A stretch of 59,698 nt of DNA from Paenibacillus sp. PAMC 26794 (GTDB lineage Bacteria; Bacillota; Bacilli; Paenibacillales; Paenibacillaceae). Made by a program: the position numbers and the translations under genes. Below are positions 26,298 through 34,529 of this stretch, one piece after another (position 1 is the first letter of the stretch; each line of letters opens with the position of its first letter). The notes beneath the pieces were generated by a model that saw nothing but the letters and a program-made list of their open reading frames with translations, was not told the origin of the DNA and did no database searches. The DNA is taken from positions 1-59,698 of the forward strand of contig NZ_ANHX01000064.1 in assembly GCF_000316035.1 (NCBI RefSeq), in the 5' to 3' direction.

Positions 26298-26798
26298 TCA
26301 CACACTTTTCTTAACGACAGGCATTACGAGCCCGTTATCCTTGATGAATTTACTGAATACATATCGGACGAGTGGTCCCAAAATGATCAACTGATATGGA
26401 AGCGCCAAGCTGAAGTTACGAGCAATTGTATGGAGATACGTACGGAGTACGGATACCCCATTTAATTGATCGGCGAGATATGCCGAGATCATTCCATACA
26501 AGGACATGATCAGAACCATGCCAATCACCATGAAAAATGACATGACGAGCACACCCAGAATCTTGTTGGACTTGTCAAAGGGCAAGGAGAAAGCAATCTT
26601 TCTCGCCACAGGGCCAACAATGAAAGACTCCACCAGAAACGCGATGACAAAACATAATATGAATTGAAGCAGTATCTCAAGCGGGGACATCTTGCCTAGT
26701 AACCCACTGTGCCATAGATTGAAGAACATCATGACCACAATCATCCCTGTACACATCATTAATCCGAAAATAATTTGTTCCTTCTTGCTTGTTGGCAA
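26298..26798 (-). CDS. DUF2798 family membrane protein
   Basis: 166 residues with four predicted helices arranged as two repeats of a DUF2798-type hairpin. The typical N-terminus is (M)PTSKKEQIIFGLMMC. I place the start at TTG 26798, because GGAGAGG lies 9 bp upstream and relatives begin at this proline. ATG 26807, used by the longest frame, touches the ribosome binding site directly. The function of the family is unknown. Transport or stress roles are only suggested. Confidence 0.78.
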   Translation of the reverse strand: MPTSKKEQIIFGLMMCTGMIVVMMFFNLWHSGLLGKMSPLEILLQFILCFVIAFLVESFIVGPVARKIAFSLPFDKSNKILGVLVMSFFMVIGMVLIMSLYGMISAYLADQLNGVSVLRTYLHTIARNFSLALPYQLIILGPLVRYVFSKFIKDNGLVMPVVKKSV

Positions 26799-26904
26799 AT
26801 CTCTCATCCTCTCCGTTTACCTTCGTAATTATAGAGATGACGAACCCCTCCACATAAGTGAACATTCTGTGAACAATGATGATTTTTCCAATTTAAAATT
26901 GGAT

Positions 26905-26933
26905 TTGACAACCATGTAATACAGCCCTATGAT
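26905..26933 (+). promoter_or_regulatory. SigA-type promoter for the VOC/epimerase pair
   Basis: TTGACA (26905-26910), 17-bp spacer, TATGAT (26928-26933), 48 bp before the VOC start. Confidence 0.75.
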
Positions 26934-26980
26934 ATCCCTTAAAATGGTAGAAATATTCACTACATAAGGAGGATTTGATT

Positions 26981-27367
26981 ATGAGTTTTCAAAAGCGTAT
27001 TGACCACGTCGGCATTGCTGTGCGTGATCTGGAGACCACGTTACGTTTCTATACGGAGATTGTTGGTCTTGAATTGAAAGACCGGGTAACCCATACCAAC
27101 GGTATCATTCAGCTCGCCTTTCTCGGCTTCAATGGAAGCAATGAGACTGAAATAGAGTTAATTCAAGGGTACAGCGACAAGCTGCCTTCCGAAGGAACCG
27201 TGCACCATTTTGCCATCCACGTGCATGATCTTGATTCTGAGTACAAACGCATCCAAGCCACCGAAGCCGAATTTATCGATGGAGAGATCATTACACTGCC
27301 TAACGGTTACCGTTATTTCTTCATATATGGACCTGAAAAGGAATGGATTGAGTTCTTCCAGCGCTAA
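26981..27367 (+). CDS. VOC (glyoxalase/bleomycin-resistance) family protein
   Basis: 128-residue vicinal-oxygen-chelate protein, glyoxalase I or methylmalonyl-CoA-epimerase-like. Metal-binding His is in RIDHVGIAV, followed by FYTEIVGLE, the middle HHFAIHVHDL and the final glutamate region KEWIEFFQR. ATG 26981 follows AAGGAGG by 8 bp, which is better than the earlier TTG. It probably forms a two-gene unit with the epimerase 16 bp downstream. The substrate is unknown. Confidence 0.88.
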   Translation: MSFQKRIDHVGIAVRDLETTLRFYTEIVGLELKDRVTHTNGIIQLAFLGFNGSNETEIELIQGYSDKLPSEGTVHHFAIHVHDLDSEYKRIQATEAEFIDGEIITLPNGYRYFFIYGPEKEWIEFFQR

Positions 27368-27383
27368 GAATTGGAGTTGAATT

Positions 27384-28139
27384 ATGAACATTTTAATTAC
27401 CGGCGCAGCCGGAAAAATTGGACGTGACTTGTCCCAACACTTGTCAGAAGCATTTCACCTGCGGCTTACGGATTTGAATATCGACAGACTGTATCCGTAT
27501 CAAGGGACAGGCCATGAGATCATGACACTGGATGTGACAGATCCCGAAGCCTGTCAGCATGCTTGCGAAGGCATGGATGTGGTTGTACATCTGGCGGGAG
27601 ATCCTTCCCCGAATTCCGGATTCTATGAATCATTGTTGGACATCAATATCAAAGGTACATTTAATGTATTCCGTGCAGCCAAAGACCAAGGTGTACGAAG
27701 AGTCATTCTGGCAAGCAGTGCACAGACGATCGAGGGGTATCCCATTGATGCGCAAGTCTATCCAGACATGCCGACACGTCCACGGAATTTGTACGGGGTT
27801 AGCAAATGTTTTGGAGAATCACTCGCTTCCTATTTTGCGTATACCGAAGGTTTACAAAGTGTAGCAATACGTATAGGTGCATATGATGATTTTCAACCGG
27901 ACGGACCAGTGCTGGAGGCAAGGGATATGAGCGCGTATATTAGTCCGGCTGACTTGTGTGATTTGATGTTCAAAGCAATTACAGCTACCGATCTGGAGCC
28001 CTTCACCATACTGCATGGGATCTCGAATAATCGGTTTAAACGATTGAATCTGGAAAGCACTCAGAAACAGGTAGGTTATGACCCGAAATCCGATGCTTTT
28101 GCACTCAGTCAGATTTTCTTATATGATTCGCCACGATAA
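27384..28139 (+). CDS. NAD-dependent epimerase/dehydratase (uronate dehydrogenase-like)
   Basis: 251-residue short-chain dehydrogenase of the extended type. The nucleotide-binding GxxGxxG is in LITGAAGKIGRDL (residues 4-16), a serine segment is in VILASSAQTIEGY, and the catalytic YGVSK is near residue 139. The pattern (MDVVVHLAGDPSP, DINIKGTFNVFRAAK) resembles hexuronate dehydrogenase and related sugar enzymes. The substrate is inference. It follows the VOC gene in the same transcription unit and ends before a hairpin. Confidence 0.87.
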   Translation: MNILITGAAGKIGRDLSQHLSEAFHLRLTDLNIDRLYPYQGTGHEIMTLDVTDPEACQHACEGMDVVVHLAGDPSPNSGFYESLLDINIKGTFNVFRAAKDQGVRRVILASSAQTIEGYPIDAQVYPDMPTRPRNLYGVSKCFGESLASYFAYTEGLQSVAIRIGAYDDFQPDGPVLEARDMSAYISPADLCDLMFKAITATDLEPFTILHGISNNRFKRLNLESTQKQVGYDPKSDAFALSQIFLYDSPR

Positions 28140-28159
28140 TTATTGAAAATAACACATCC

Positions 28160-28195
28160 AAACAGGCTGTTATACATATGTATAACGGCCTGTTT
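28160..28195 (+). terminator. Hairpin terminating the VOC/epimerase unit
   Basis: Near-perfect 16-bp stem AAACAGGC-GTTATAC / GTATAAC-GCCTGTTT with an ATAT loop and one T-G pair. The poly-T stretch behind it is weak. Confidence 0.6.
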
Positions 28196-28284
28196 GATAA
28201 CTTATAAGTGTCCCCATCCAGTTCCTGACTGGACACGTTCTACCCGCTGGCCTATAATTACACCTAGTAATGCCCGTAACTTCA

Positions 28285-28382
28285 TAGTTTCCCAGGGGAG
28301 TCGGAATTGGCCGGCTGAGAGTGTATCCCACCAAGATACTAACCCTTAGACCTGATCTGGATCATGCCAGCGTAGGAATCGG
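28285..28382 (+). ncRNA. TPP riboswitch (THI element)
   Basis: Contains the conserved blocks GGGGAG (28295-28300), CTGAGAG (28315-28321) and ACCCTTAGACCTGATCTGG followed by ATCATGCCAGCGTAGGAA (28342-28378). A terminator follows at 28439-28466, so thiamine pyrophosphate should switch off the downstream ABC operon by transcription termination. Confidence 0.93.
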
Positions 28383-28438
28383 AGTATATCGAAATGGCAC
28401 AGCCCTATGGCTGAACGCCACCTCTCTAACGCCTGCAC

Positions 28439-28466
28439 GCGTCCCGGAATACGGGACGCTTTTTTT
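28439..28466 (+). terminator. Expression-platform terminator of the TPP riboswitch
   Basis: Perfect 8-bp stem GCGTCCCG / CGGGACGC with loop GAATA and TTTTTTT. The interval 28467-28703 has no other gene that I can support. Confidence 0.9.
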
Positions 28467-28703
28467 GTTATATCAGAAAGTATAAGTTTGGAAGCATCAC
28501 CTTCCTGATATTGCAAGGAAAACTTCCGCTAAACGCGGTCTGGCTTCTTCGAATGACATCGATAGACGTTTTCTTATGTTATAAAATAACGTCATCCAGA
28601 TCTCAACTGGTATAAATCTGTCGATTTATGCAAGATGATTGGATATGAAGCCAAGGAGTACCCCGTGCCAATCGGCCGGACATACCGAAGGAGAGAACCA
28701 CAG

Positions 28704-29744
28704 ATGAAATGGCGTAAAACGATGGGATTGTTGCTCTTATGCGTGCTTATGGTGACTGTAGCCGCATGTGGTGGCAAAGAAGCTGCCCCAGCTGGGCAGA
28801 ACGGCAACACAAATACGGAAAGCAGCAACGAAGGTGACACTGCCGCCCTGAAAGATATTAAAGTGGTGCTCGACTGGACACCGAATACGAATCATACAGG
28901 CCTGTATGCAGCTGTAGATCAAGGTTTTTATAAGGCCGAAGGCTTGAACGTGGAGATTGTACAACCAGGTGCCGGTGGCGCAGATACGATGGTTGCATCG
29001 AATGAAGTGCCTTTTGGCGTAAGTTATCAGGAGAGTGTAACTCAAGCCCGCACACAGGGTGTTCCTCTCGTCTCCATAGCAGCAGTTATTCAGCATAATA
29101 CATCTGGTTTCGCTGCTCCGGCGGATCGGAATATTAAATCACCGAAAGATTTTGAAGGTAAAACCTATGGCGGTTGGGGTTCCCCTGTGGAAGAAGCCGT
29201 GATGCAATCCATTATGGAAGGCGACGGAGCCGATGTATCCAAAGTGAAAAACATTAACATGGGTGATGCCGACTTTTTCACCGCAGTGAAACGGGATATT
29301 GATTTCGCGTGGATTTTCTACGCCTGGACGGGGATTGAAGCCGAACTGCGCGGGGAACCGATCGACATGTTATATGTGAAGGATTATTCAGATGCACTGG
29401 ATTATTACACGCCTGTCCTCGTAACGAACGAGCAGACGATTCAGAACGATCCTGAGTTGGTCAAAGCATTCCTGAAAGCCACTTCCGAAGGATATCAATA
29501 TGCGATTGATCATCCCGAAGACGCGGCGAACATTCTGATCAAAGCTGTACCGGATCTGGATAAAGACCTCGTACTGGCAAGCCAGAAATGGCTTAGTCCA
29601 AAGTACACAGATGACGCCCCGCGCTGGGGTGAGCAAAAACAGGAAGTATGGCAAAATTACACCGACTGGATGTTTAGCAAAAAACTGCTGGATGAACAAA
29701 TCGATGTGAGTAAGGCATATACGAACGCGTTTTTACCCCAATAA
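28704..29744 (+). CDS. thiY: Thiamine-precursor ABC transporter substrate-binding lipoprotein (ThiY-like)
   Basis: 346-residue lipoprotein of the NMT1/THI5 family that captures a pyrimidine precursor of thiamine outside the cell. The lipobox VAAC lies near residue 22 after a hydrophobic signal (MGLLLLCVLMV). Family motifs are VVLDWTPNTNHTGLYAA, QPGAGGADTMVA and the GGWGSP region. ATG 28704 follows AAGGAG, and the longer frame to 28635 has no ribosome binding site. The TPP riboswitch upstream strongly supports the substrate class. Whether it binds formyl-aminopyrimidine or HMP is not decided. Confidence 0.92.
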   Translation: MKWRKTMGLLLLCVLMVTVAACGGKEAAPAGQNGNTNTESSNEGDTAALKDIKVVLDWTPNTNHTGLYAAVDQGFYKAEGLNVEIVQPGAGGADTMVASNEVPFGVSYQESVTQARTQGVPLVSIAAVIQHNTSGFAAPADRNIKSPKDFEGKTYGGWGSPVEEAVMQSIMEGDGADVSKVKNINMGDADFFTAVKRDIDFAWIFYAWTGIEAELRGEPIDMLYVKDYSDALDYYTPVLVTNEQTIQNDPELVKAFLKATSEGYQYAIDHPEDAANILIKAVPDLDKDLVLASQKWLSPKYTDDAPRWGEQKQEVWQNYTDWMFSKKLLDEQIDVSKAYTNAFLPQ

Positions 29745-29752
29745 AATTTCTC

Positions 29753-29972
29753 ATATAAAACGAACTTAATATTTACACGAGGACGGAGAGGACAGAAATA
29801 ACGTGAAAAAGCGAAGCGGTCGCCTAAAAGCTTTCTGAAAGAAAGCTGCATCGGAAGCATACGCTATCCCCGGATTTCCTCCATTAGAATTCATTAAAGA
29901 AATCCGGGGATAACAGTGATCGGAAGAGGGTACTGCAATCAGAGTGATAAGTGTAAACCTGGTTCAATTCAT
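29753..29972 (+). repeat. Dispersed hairpin element family 1, copy C (subtype b, long form)
   Basis: Terminal TTTACAC (29773-29779) and GTGTAAA (29951-29957) inverted repeats, core GCGAAGCG, TATCCCCGGATTT and AAATCCGGGGATAACAG. It has the 39-nt internal module (AAAGCTTTC-TGAAAGAAAGC and a second small hairpin) that copy D lacks. The copy sits inside the thiamine operon between thiY and the next gene, so it must be transcribed. Confidence 0.8.
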
Positions 29973-30004
29973 GCAATTTATCACGAAAGGAGCCGTGATC
30001 TCTC

Positions 30005-30295
30005 ATGGCAAGCACACTACTTAGTATTCAGGTTATCCCGAAAACGCCAAATGGCGAGAACTCTTATCCTTACGTAGATCGCGCCATTGAAGTTATTCAG
30101 CAATCCGGCCTGAAATATCAGGTGAACGCACTTGACACCACGATGGAGGGAGAACTGGAGGAACTGCTGGAAGTTGTCCGCAAGATGCACGAGGTACTCG
30201 TGGAGGCTGGCAGCCCAAGCATCATCTCCCAGATCAAGATCGCCCATAGCCCTACCGGCTTCAGCATGGATACCCTGACGGAGAAGTATCGCTAA
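30005..30295 (+). CDS. MTH1187/YqgV-type thiamine-binding protein (DUF77)
   Basis: 96-residue cytosolic protein with a ferredoxin-like beta-alpha-beta fold. The typical opening is LLSIQVIPKTPNGENSYPYVD and the end is KIAHSPTGFSMDTLTEKYR. Family members bind thiamine or related pyrimidines and are often encoded with ThiXYZ-type transporters, which is the case here. It overlaps the permease start by one base (TAATG). It may act as an intracellular ligand sensor or carrier (inference). Confidence 0.88.
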   Translation: MASTLLSIQVIPKTPNGENSYPYVDRAIEVIQQSGLKYQVNALDTTMEGELEELLEVVRKMHEVLVEAGSPSIISQIKIAHSPTGFSMDTLTEKYR

Positions 30296-31053
30296 TGCCT
30301 GCCTATTTCAAAAGTGTATGGCCGCCCATTGTGGCGGTTATTCTCTTTATAGCGATATGGCAGGGAGCCGTCTCCCTCTTCCATATTGAGAAATGGATGC
30401 TGCCTGCACCATCCGACATCGCCCGCGAAGCGGCAACCCAGGCCGAACGGCTTGGCATGCACGCTTCCGCAACCATTCAGTTAACGCTGATTGGATTCGC
30501 CGCTGGCACAGCGGTTGGATTACTGATTGCAATGGTGCTGCATTTGGTCCCTTTTCTTAAGTCAGCCTTGTATCCTTTACTTATTCTTAGTCAAAATATC
30601 CCAACCATCGCGCTCGCGCCGCTCCTGTTAATCTGGTTCGGATTCGGGCTGTTGCCCAAGCTGATTACGATCATCCTCGTCTGCTTCTTCCCCGTTGCAG
30701 TGGCGGCCATGGATGGCTTGACCCGTACGGACGCGGCGATGATGAACTATATGCGCATGGCTGGTGCGAAACGTCATCATATCTTCTGGAAGCTAGAGCT
30801 TCCCCATGCGCTGCCATCCGTGTTCTCCGGTGTCAAAATCGCCGCTACCTATAGCGTGATGGGTGCCATCATCGCCGAATGGATTGGTGCAGACAAGGGT
30901 ATTGGTTATTATATGATGCTGCAAAAGTCGGCTTATCGTACGGACCGCCTATTCGTGGCGATCATGATTATTGTCGCGCTCAGCTTGCTGCTCTTCCTGT
31001 TCATTGCCCTACTGGAGAAGCTTCTCGTGCGCTGGCGGCCACAGAAGCGGTAA
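30295..31053 (+). CDS. thiX: ABC transporter permease ThiX-like
   Basis: 252-residue permease with about six helices. The EAA-type coupling loop is in YMRMAGAKRHHIFWKLELPHALPSVFSG. It resembles permeases of the nitrate/taurine/THI5 group. It is translationally coupled to the upstream gene and lies between the binding protein and ATPase genes of the riboswitch-controlled operon. It should form the membrane channel for the thiamine precursor captured by ThiY. Confidence 0.92.
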   Translation: MPAYFKSVWPPIVAVILFIAIWQGAVSLFHIEKWMLPAPSDIAREAATQAERLGMHASATIQLTLIGFAAGTAVGLLIAMVLHLVPFLKSALYPLLILSQNIPTIALAPLLLIWFGFGLLPKLITIILVCFFPVAVAAMDGLTRTDAAMMNYMRMAGAKRHHIFWKLELPHALPSVFSGVKIAATYSVMGAIIAEWIGADKGIGYYMMLQKSAYRTDRLFVAIMIIVALSLLLFLFIALLEKLLVRWRPQKR

Positions 31054-31091
31054 TAAAGCAAGTAATCTGTATATTAGGAAGTGATGACCAT

Positions 31092-32000
31092 ATGAATCGG
31101 CAACAGGATGAACAAGTCCAGCCTGGACGAGGAGCAAGTGTAATGGAGCCAACGCACGGTGAAAAGGTTAACTCCGCTACGCCTGATCGACCTGCCAATA
31201 CGACTCCTGCTCCGGTTCCACCTGCACTGGACGTCGTTGATGTTCATGCATCATTCCGTGAACGGCGCAGCAAGCTACCGGTTCTGAACGGCCTGTCCCT
31301 GACTGTGGAGCAAGGCGAGTTTGTCGCTATCGTTGGTCCATCCGGCTGTGGCAAAAGCACCCTGTTCCATATTATCGGCGGTCTGCTGAAGCCACAGGAA
31401 GGCCAAGTGCTTATGAACGGTCATGATGTGACGGGCCAACGTGGCAAGATCAGTTATATGCCACAACAGCCTGCCCTTTTCCCTTGGCGCACCATTGAAG
31501 ACAATGTACTGCTTGCTGGTGAAGTAGCTTCAAGCGCTCCTCCTCGGGCCGAAGCACTTGCTGAGGCTCGAAAGTGGTTAAGCAGCGTAGGTCTTGCCGG
31601 GTTCGAGCAGGCATACCCTCATATGCTGTCAGGCGGAATGCAGCAGCGTGCTGCATTTCTGCGCGCCCTGCTCAGTCCGCAGGAACTCATGCTGCTGGAT
31701 GAACCTTTCAGCGCGCTGGATGCACTGACACGTAGCGACATGCAGCGCTGGCTGCTCGATATCTGGGAACAGAACCGCCGCTCGGTGCTGTTCATCACCC
31801 ATAATATCGAAGAAGCATTGCTGCTTGCGGATCGGGTCTATGTGTTATCCAACCGACCTGCAACGGTGTTGCACGAGGTACATGTTCCTTTTGATCGCCC
31901 AAGACGAGAAGAAATTACGGAGGAATCCGCTTTTCTGGAGCGTAAACGGCAGATTGCACAGTGGATGAGAGAAGAACAGCAAAAAGCCCGCCTATCATAA
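31092..32000 (+). CDS. thiZ: ABC transporter ATP-binding protein ThiZ-like
   Basis: 302 residues from ATG 31092 (MNRQQDEQ). The first 40 residues are low-complexity and may not be translated, since ATG 31143 has a better AGGAG site 8 bp upstream and would give 285 residues. Walker A is GPSGCGKST, the Q-loop is in YMPQQPALFPWRT, the signature is LSGGMQQR, Walker B is LMLLDEPFSALD and the switch histidine is in FITHNIEEAL. It energises ThiX. It is the last gene of the operon, and the terminator overlaps its stop codon. Confidence 0.93.
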   Translation: MNRQQDEQVQPGRGASVMEPTHGEKVNSATPDRPANTTPAPVPPALDVVDVHASFRERRSKLPVLNGLSLTVEQGEFVAIVGPSGCGKSTLFHIIGGLLKPQEGQVLMNGHDVTGQRGKISYMPQQPALFPWRTIEDNVLLAGEVASSAPPRAEALAEARKWLSSVGLAGFEQAYPHMLSGGMQQRAAFLRALLSPQELMLLDEPFSALDALTRSDMQRWLLDIWEQNRRSVLFITHNIEEALLLADRVYVLSNRPATVLHEVHVPFDRPRREEITEESAFLERKRQIAQWMREEQQKARLS

Positions 32001-32014
32001 TAGCGCGGGTTTTT
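31987..32014 (+). terminator. Terminator of the thiamine transporter operon
   Basis: Stem CCCGC / GCGGG with the stop codon in the loop, followed by TTTTT. Confidence 0.75.
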
Positions 32015-32105
32015 AAGTTATTATTTCCCTTTAATGGGTGATCCACCATAAGAAATTCTGCGTAACATAGTTAGAATATAAATGAACACAAGGAGGAATT
32101 CCCTC

Positions 32106-32912
32106 GTGCATTCTCAAGCTTTTGCACCATTAATTGATGCTCATATTCACTTCGATCAGTATACCCCTGACGAACAACGCGAGATGCTGCTATCTTTCCC
32201 GTCTCAGCAGGTCGAGGCAGTCATTGCCGTGTCCATGAATCTCGCTTCTGCCCAGGCCAACCTGGAGCTTGCAAAGCAACATCCACGCAATATCTATCCG
32301 GCCTTCGGTTTCCATCCGGAACAGGAACTGCCGTCCGTTGCAGAACTAGACCTGTTCTTCCAATGGATTGAGAAGCATATGGGACAAGCTACTGCCATCG
32401 GAGAGGTCGGTCTTCCCTATTACAATCGTCAGGAAGCGGAGCAGGCAGGGCAGCGCTTCGATCAGAGCGGGTACATTGAACTGCTTGAACGTTTCATCCA
32501 ACTTGCCAAAAAGCACAACAAACCACTTGTACTTCATGCGGTATACGATGATGCCGATATCGTCTGTGATCTACTGGAGCAATATCAATTCCGACGTGCT
32601 CATTTCCACTGGTTCAAAGGATCTCGCCAAACCGTAAGGCGTATGGCGGACAACGGTTATTTCATTTCCTTCACGCCGGATATTCGGTATGAAGAAGAGA
32701 TTCGTGAACTCGCCCGGCAATATCCATCAGAACAAGTGATGGCCGAGACCGATGGACCTTGGCCCTTCGAAGGACCATTTCAGGGACGAATGACACACCC
32801 TGCCATGACCAGACAGGTCATCCAGGCATGGAGTGAGATCACTGGCATGGGAACCGAGCGGGCCGCCCGTCTTTTTTATCAGAACACAAAGCGTTTCTAT
32901 GGCTTAACTTGA
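32106..32912 (+). CDS. TatD family metal-dependent hydrolase
   Basis: 268-residue TIM-barrel hydrolase (DNase or phosphoesterase type). Metal ligands are visible: HxH in DAHIHFD, Glu in IGEVGLPYY, His in LHAVYDD, His in HFHWFKGS and Asp in AETDGPWPF. The start is GTG 32106, because the perfect AAGGAGG (32090-32096) lies inside the longer frame that starts at 32082. The active-site set suggests a real enzyme, but the substrate is not known. Single gene with its own terminator. Confidence 0.88.
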   Translation: MHSQAFAPLIDAHIHFDQYTPDEQREMLLSFPSQQVEAVIAVSMNLASAQANLELAKQHPRNIYPAFGFHPEQELPSVAELDLFFQWIEKHMGQATAIGEVGLPYYNRQEAEQAGQRFDQSGYIELLERFIQLAKKHNKPLVLHAVYDDADIVCDLLEQYQFRRAHFHWFKGSRQTVRRMADNGYFISFTPDIRYEEEIRELARQYPSEQVMAETDGPWPFEGPFQGRMTHPAMTRQVIQAWSEITGMGTERAARLFYQNTKRFYGLT

Positions 32913-32979
32913 TTACAATCTTGTAGCAGCAAGCATTCTCACTTGCCCTGCCAACACAGCACTTTATAACAAAGCACAA

Positions 32980-33013
32980 AGAAGTCAGTCGGTTTCGCCC
33001 CCGGCTGACTTCT
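32980..33013. terminator. Convergent terminator between tatD-like and nitroreductase genes
   Basis: 13-bp stem AGAAGTCAGTCGG / CCGGCTGACTTCT. It stands between two convergent genes and is probably used from both sides. Confidence 0.65.
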
Positions 33014-33029
33014 AATTTACATATATAAT

Positions 33030-33773
33030 TTATCGCTTCAAGAATCCTTTGCCTTCCAGGAACGGTCTCACCTGCAACCGTGTCGGCTCAGTCAGGCGCT
33101 TTGCCATCAGTTCGGACCATGGGGTCGTTCGTTCACCATTGGTCCGTTCTTTCATGTACGCCGTCGTTGTCTCATCATACTGCTCAACACCTTTGATGCT
33201 CTGCTCGGCATTATAACGATTATGATGCAAGACTGCAGCCAGTGGCAGACGTGGCCGAATTCCCGTTTCCTGATCTGCAACTCCAATACACATGCCATAC
33301 ACCGGATATACCCCTTCCGGCAATCCCAACAGCTCAGCAACTTCCTCAATCCGGGTACGAAGCCCGCCGATATATACGATTCCGAAACCAAGTGACTCCG
33401 CTGCAAGAGCGGCGTTCTGGGAAGCCAGTGCAGCATCAATCGTGGCTACCATGAAATTTTCGGTTGAATCGGCATACGATTGCTTCTCAGGAAGATGACG
33501 TTTCGCAGCATCACTCAGTCGATACAGATCAGCACACCATACGAGAAATACCGGACATTCATTGACATAGGCCTGATTGCCTGCCAATTCAGCCAGTTTG
33601 GCTTTTTGCTCCGATTCAGTCACAGCAATTACGGTATATGCTTGCACACTACTTGAAGAGGAAGCCATCTGCCCTGCAGATACAATGGCTGCAAGCTGCT
33701 CATCACTTACCGGGTCTGGCTTGAATTTGCGTACAGAGCGGTGTTTCATCATCAAATCAATGGTTTCATTCAT
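33030..33773 (-). CDS. NADPH-dependent nitroreductase / FMN reductase (NfrA-like)
   Basis: 247-residue flavoprotein of the oxygen-insensitive nitroreductase (NfsA/NfrA1) group. The N-terminal FMN-binding HRSVRKFKPDPV, the ASSSSSVQAYTVIAV segment and the GLRTRIEEVAELLGLPEGVYPVYGMCIG region are characteristic. It is a cytosolic homodimer that reduces quinones, nitro compounds or FMN. Its start overlaps the TetR gene stop by 8 bp, so the ABC-2 protein, TetR regulator and reductase are probably one transcript that links redox and efflux functions (inference). Confidence 0.9.
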   Translation of the reverse strand: MNETIDLMMKHRSVRKFKPDPVSDEQLAAIVSAGQMASSSSSVQAYTVIAVTESEQKAKLAELAGNQAYVNECPVFLVWCADLYRLSDAAKRHLPEKQSYADSTENFMVATIDAALASQNAALAAESLGFGIVYIGGLRTRIEEVAELLGLPEGVYPVYGMCIGVADQETGIRPRLPLAAVLHHNRYNAEQSIKGVEQYDETTTAYMKERTNGERTTPWSELMAKRLTEPTRLQVRPFLEGKGFLKR

Positions 33774-34365
33774 GGCTGTTCACTCCCAATCCTCGTAGTA
33801 CGAACTCAATTGTCTGCTCAGCAAGCTCGTCTGTATTCATATCCTGATAATCAAAGCCAAATCGTGAATTCTTGGCCCGTTTGTGCGCTAAAGCCACACC
33901 CATAACCTGAAGCATCGCATAAGATACGGACTCGATCTGGAACAATCCCTGGTCTTTTCCTTCTTGCAGCAGTTCCCTCACACGGGTCCATACAGGGTCT
34001 AGAAAACGAAATACAGTAGCTGTTCGATGTGTACGCAGTGTAATTTCAAGCTGTACAATATCGCTCATCTCCCGGTCCGTCATCGTGAACTTCACAACTT
34101 CACCGATAATTCGGCGGATACCTTCCACAGGCGAGGACATGGGCTCTTCCGCCAGCGAGTTCATTATATGCCCAGGGAAAAAATGCTCAAATAATGCTTC
34201 GAACACCTTTTCTTTGCCGCCAAAATGATAAGACACCAGCGACACATTGGCACCTGCCTCATCACATATTTGACGAACACTCGTCCCGTCATACCCTTGC
34301 TGTGCAAAAAGCTTCTTGGCTGCAAGCAATATCCTCGTTTTGATATCCAACTCCGGTTCCGTCAT
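33766..34365 (-). CDS. TetR family transcriptional regulator
   Basis: 199 residues. The N-terminal helix-turn-helix covers about residues 8-55 (TRILLAAKKLFAQQGYDGTSVRQICDEAGANVSLVSYHFGGKE), and the rest is a ligand-binding alpha domain. Its neighbours are the ABC-2-type membrane protein upstream and the nitroreductase downstream. Twin operator-like sites in front of the ABC-2 gene (35741-35769) suggest that it represses this cassette and responds to a toxic compound. The inducer is unknown. Confidence 0.9.
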   Translation of the reverse strand: MTEPELDIKTRILLAAKKLFAQQGYDGTSVRQICDEAGANVSLVSYHFGGKEKVFEALFEHFFPGHIMNSLAEEPMSSPVEGIRRIIGEVVKFTMTDREMSDIVQLEITLRTHRTATVFRFLDPVWTRVRELLQEGKDQGLFQIESVSYAMLQVMGVALAHKRAKNSRFGFDYQDMNTDELAEQTIEFVLRGLGVNSHE

Positions 34366-34451
34366 TCCGTCCCGCTCCCTCTTGTCCGTTCATCTCATTC
34401 GCTCCAGCTCAAGGACTGCAGCCAGCGAATCATCTGTCTATTATATTACAC

Positions 34452-34484
34452 CAAGCACCCCGATGAAAATCATCGGGGTGCTTG
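34452..34484 (-). terminator. Hairpin between the ABC-2 protein and TetR genes
   Basis: Perfect 14-bp stem CAAGCACCCCGATG / CATCGGGGTGCTTG with a 5-nt loop, 46 bp after the ABC-2 stop. There is no long T-run, so partial termination is possible. Confidence 0.65.
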
Positions 34485-34529
34485 TCCTATCCTATGAAGC
34501 AATGATATGCATCTTATACAACTGCTGTA

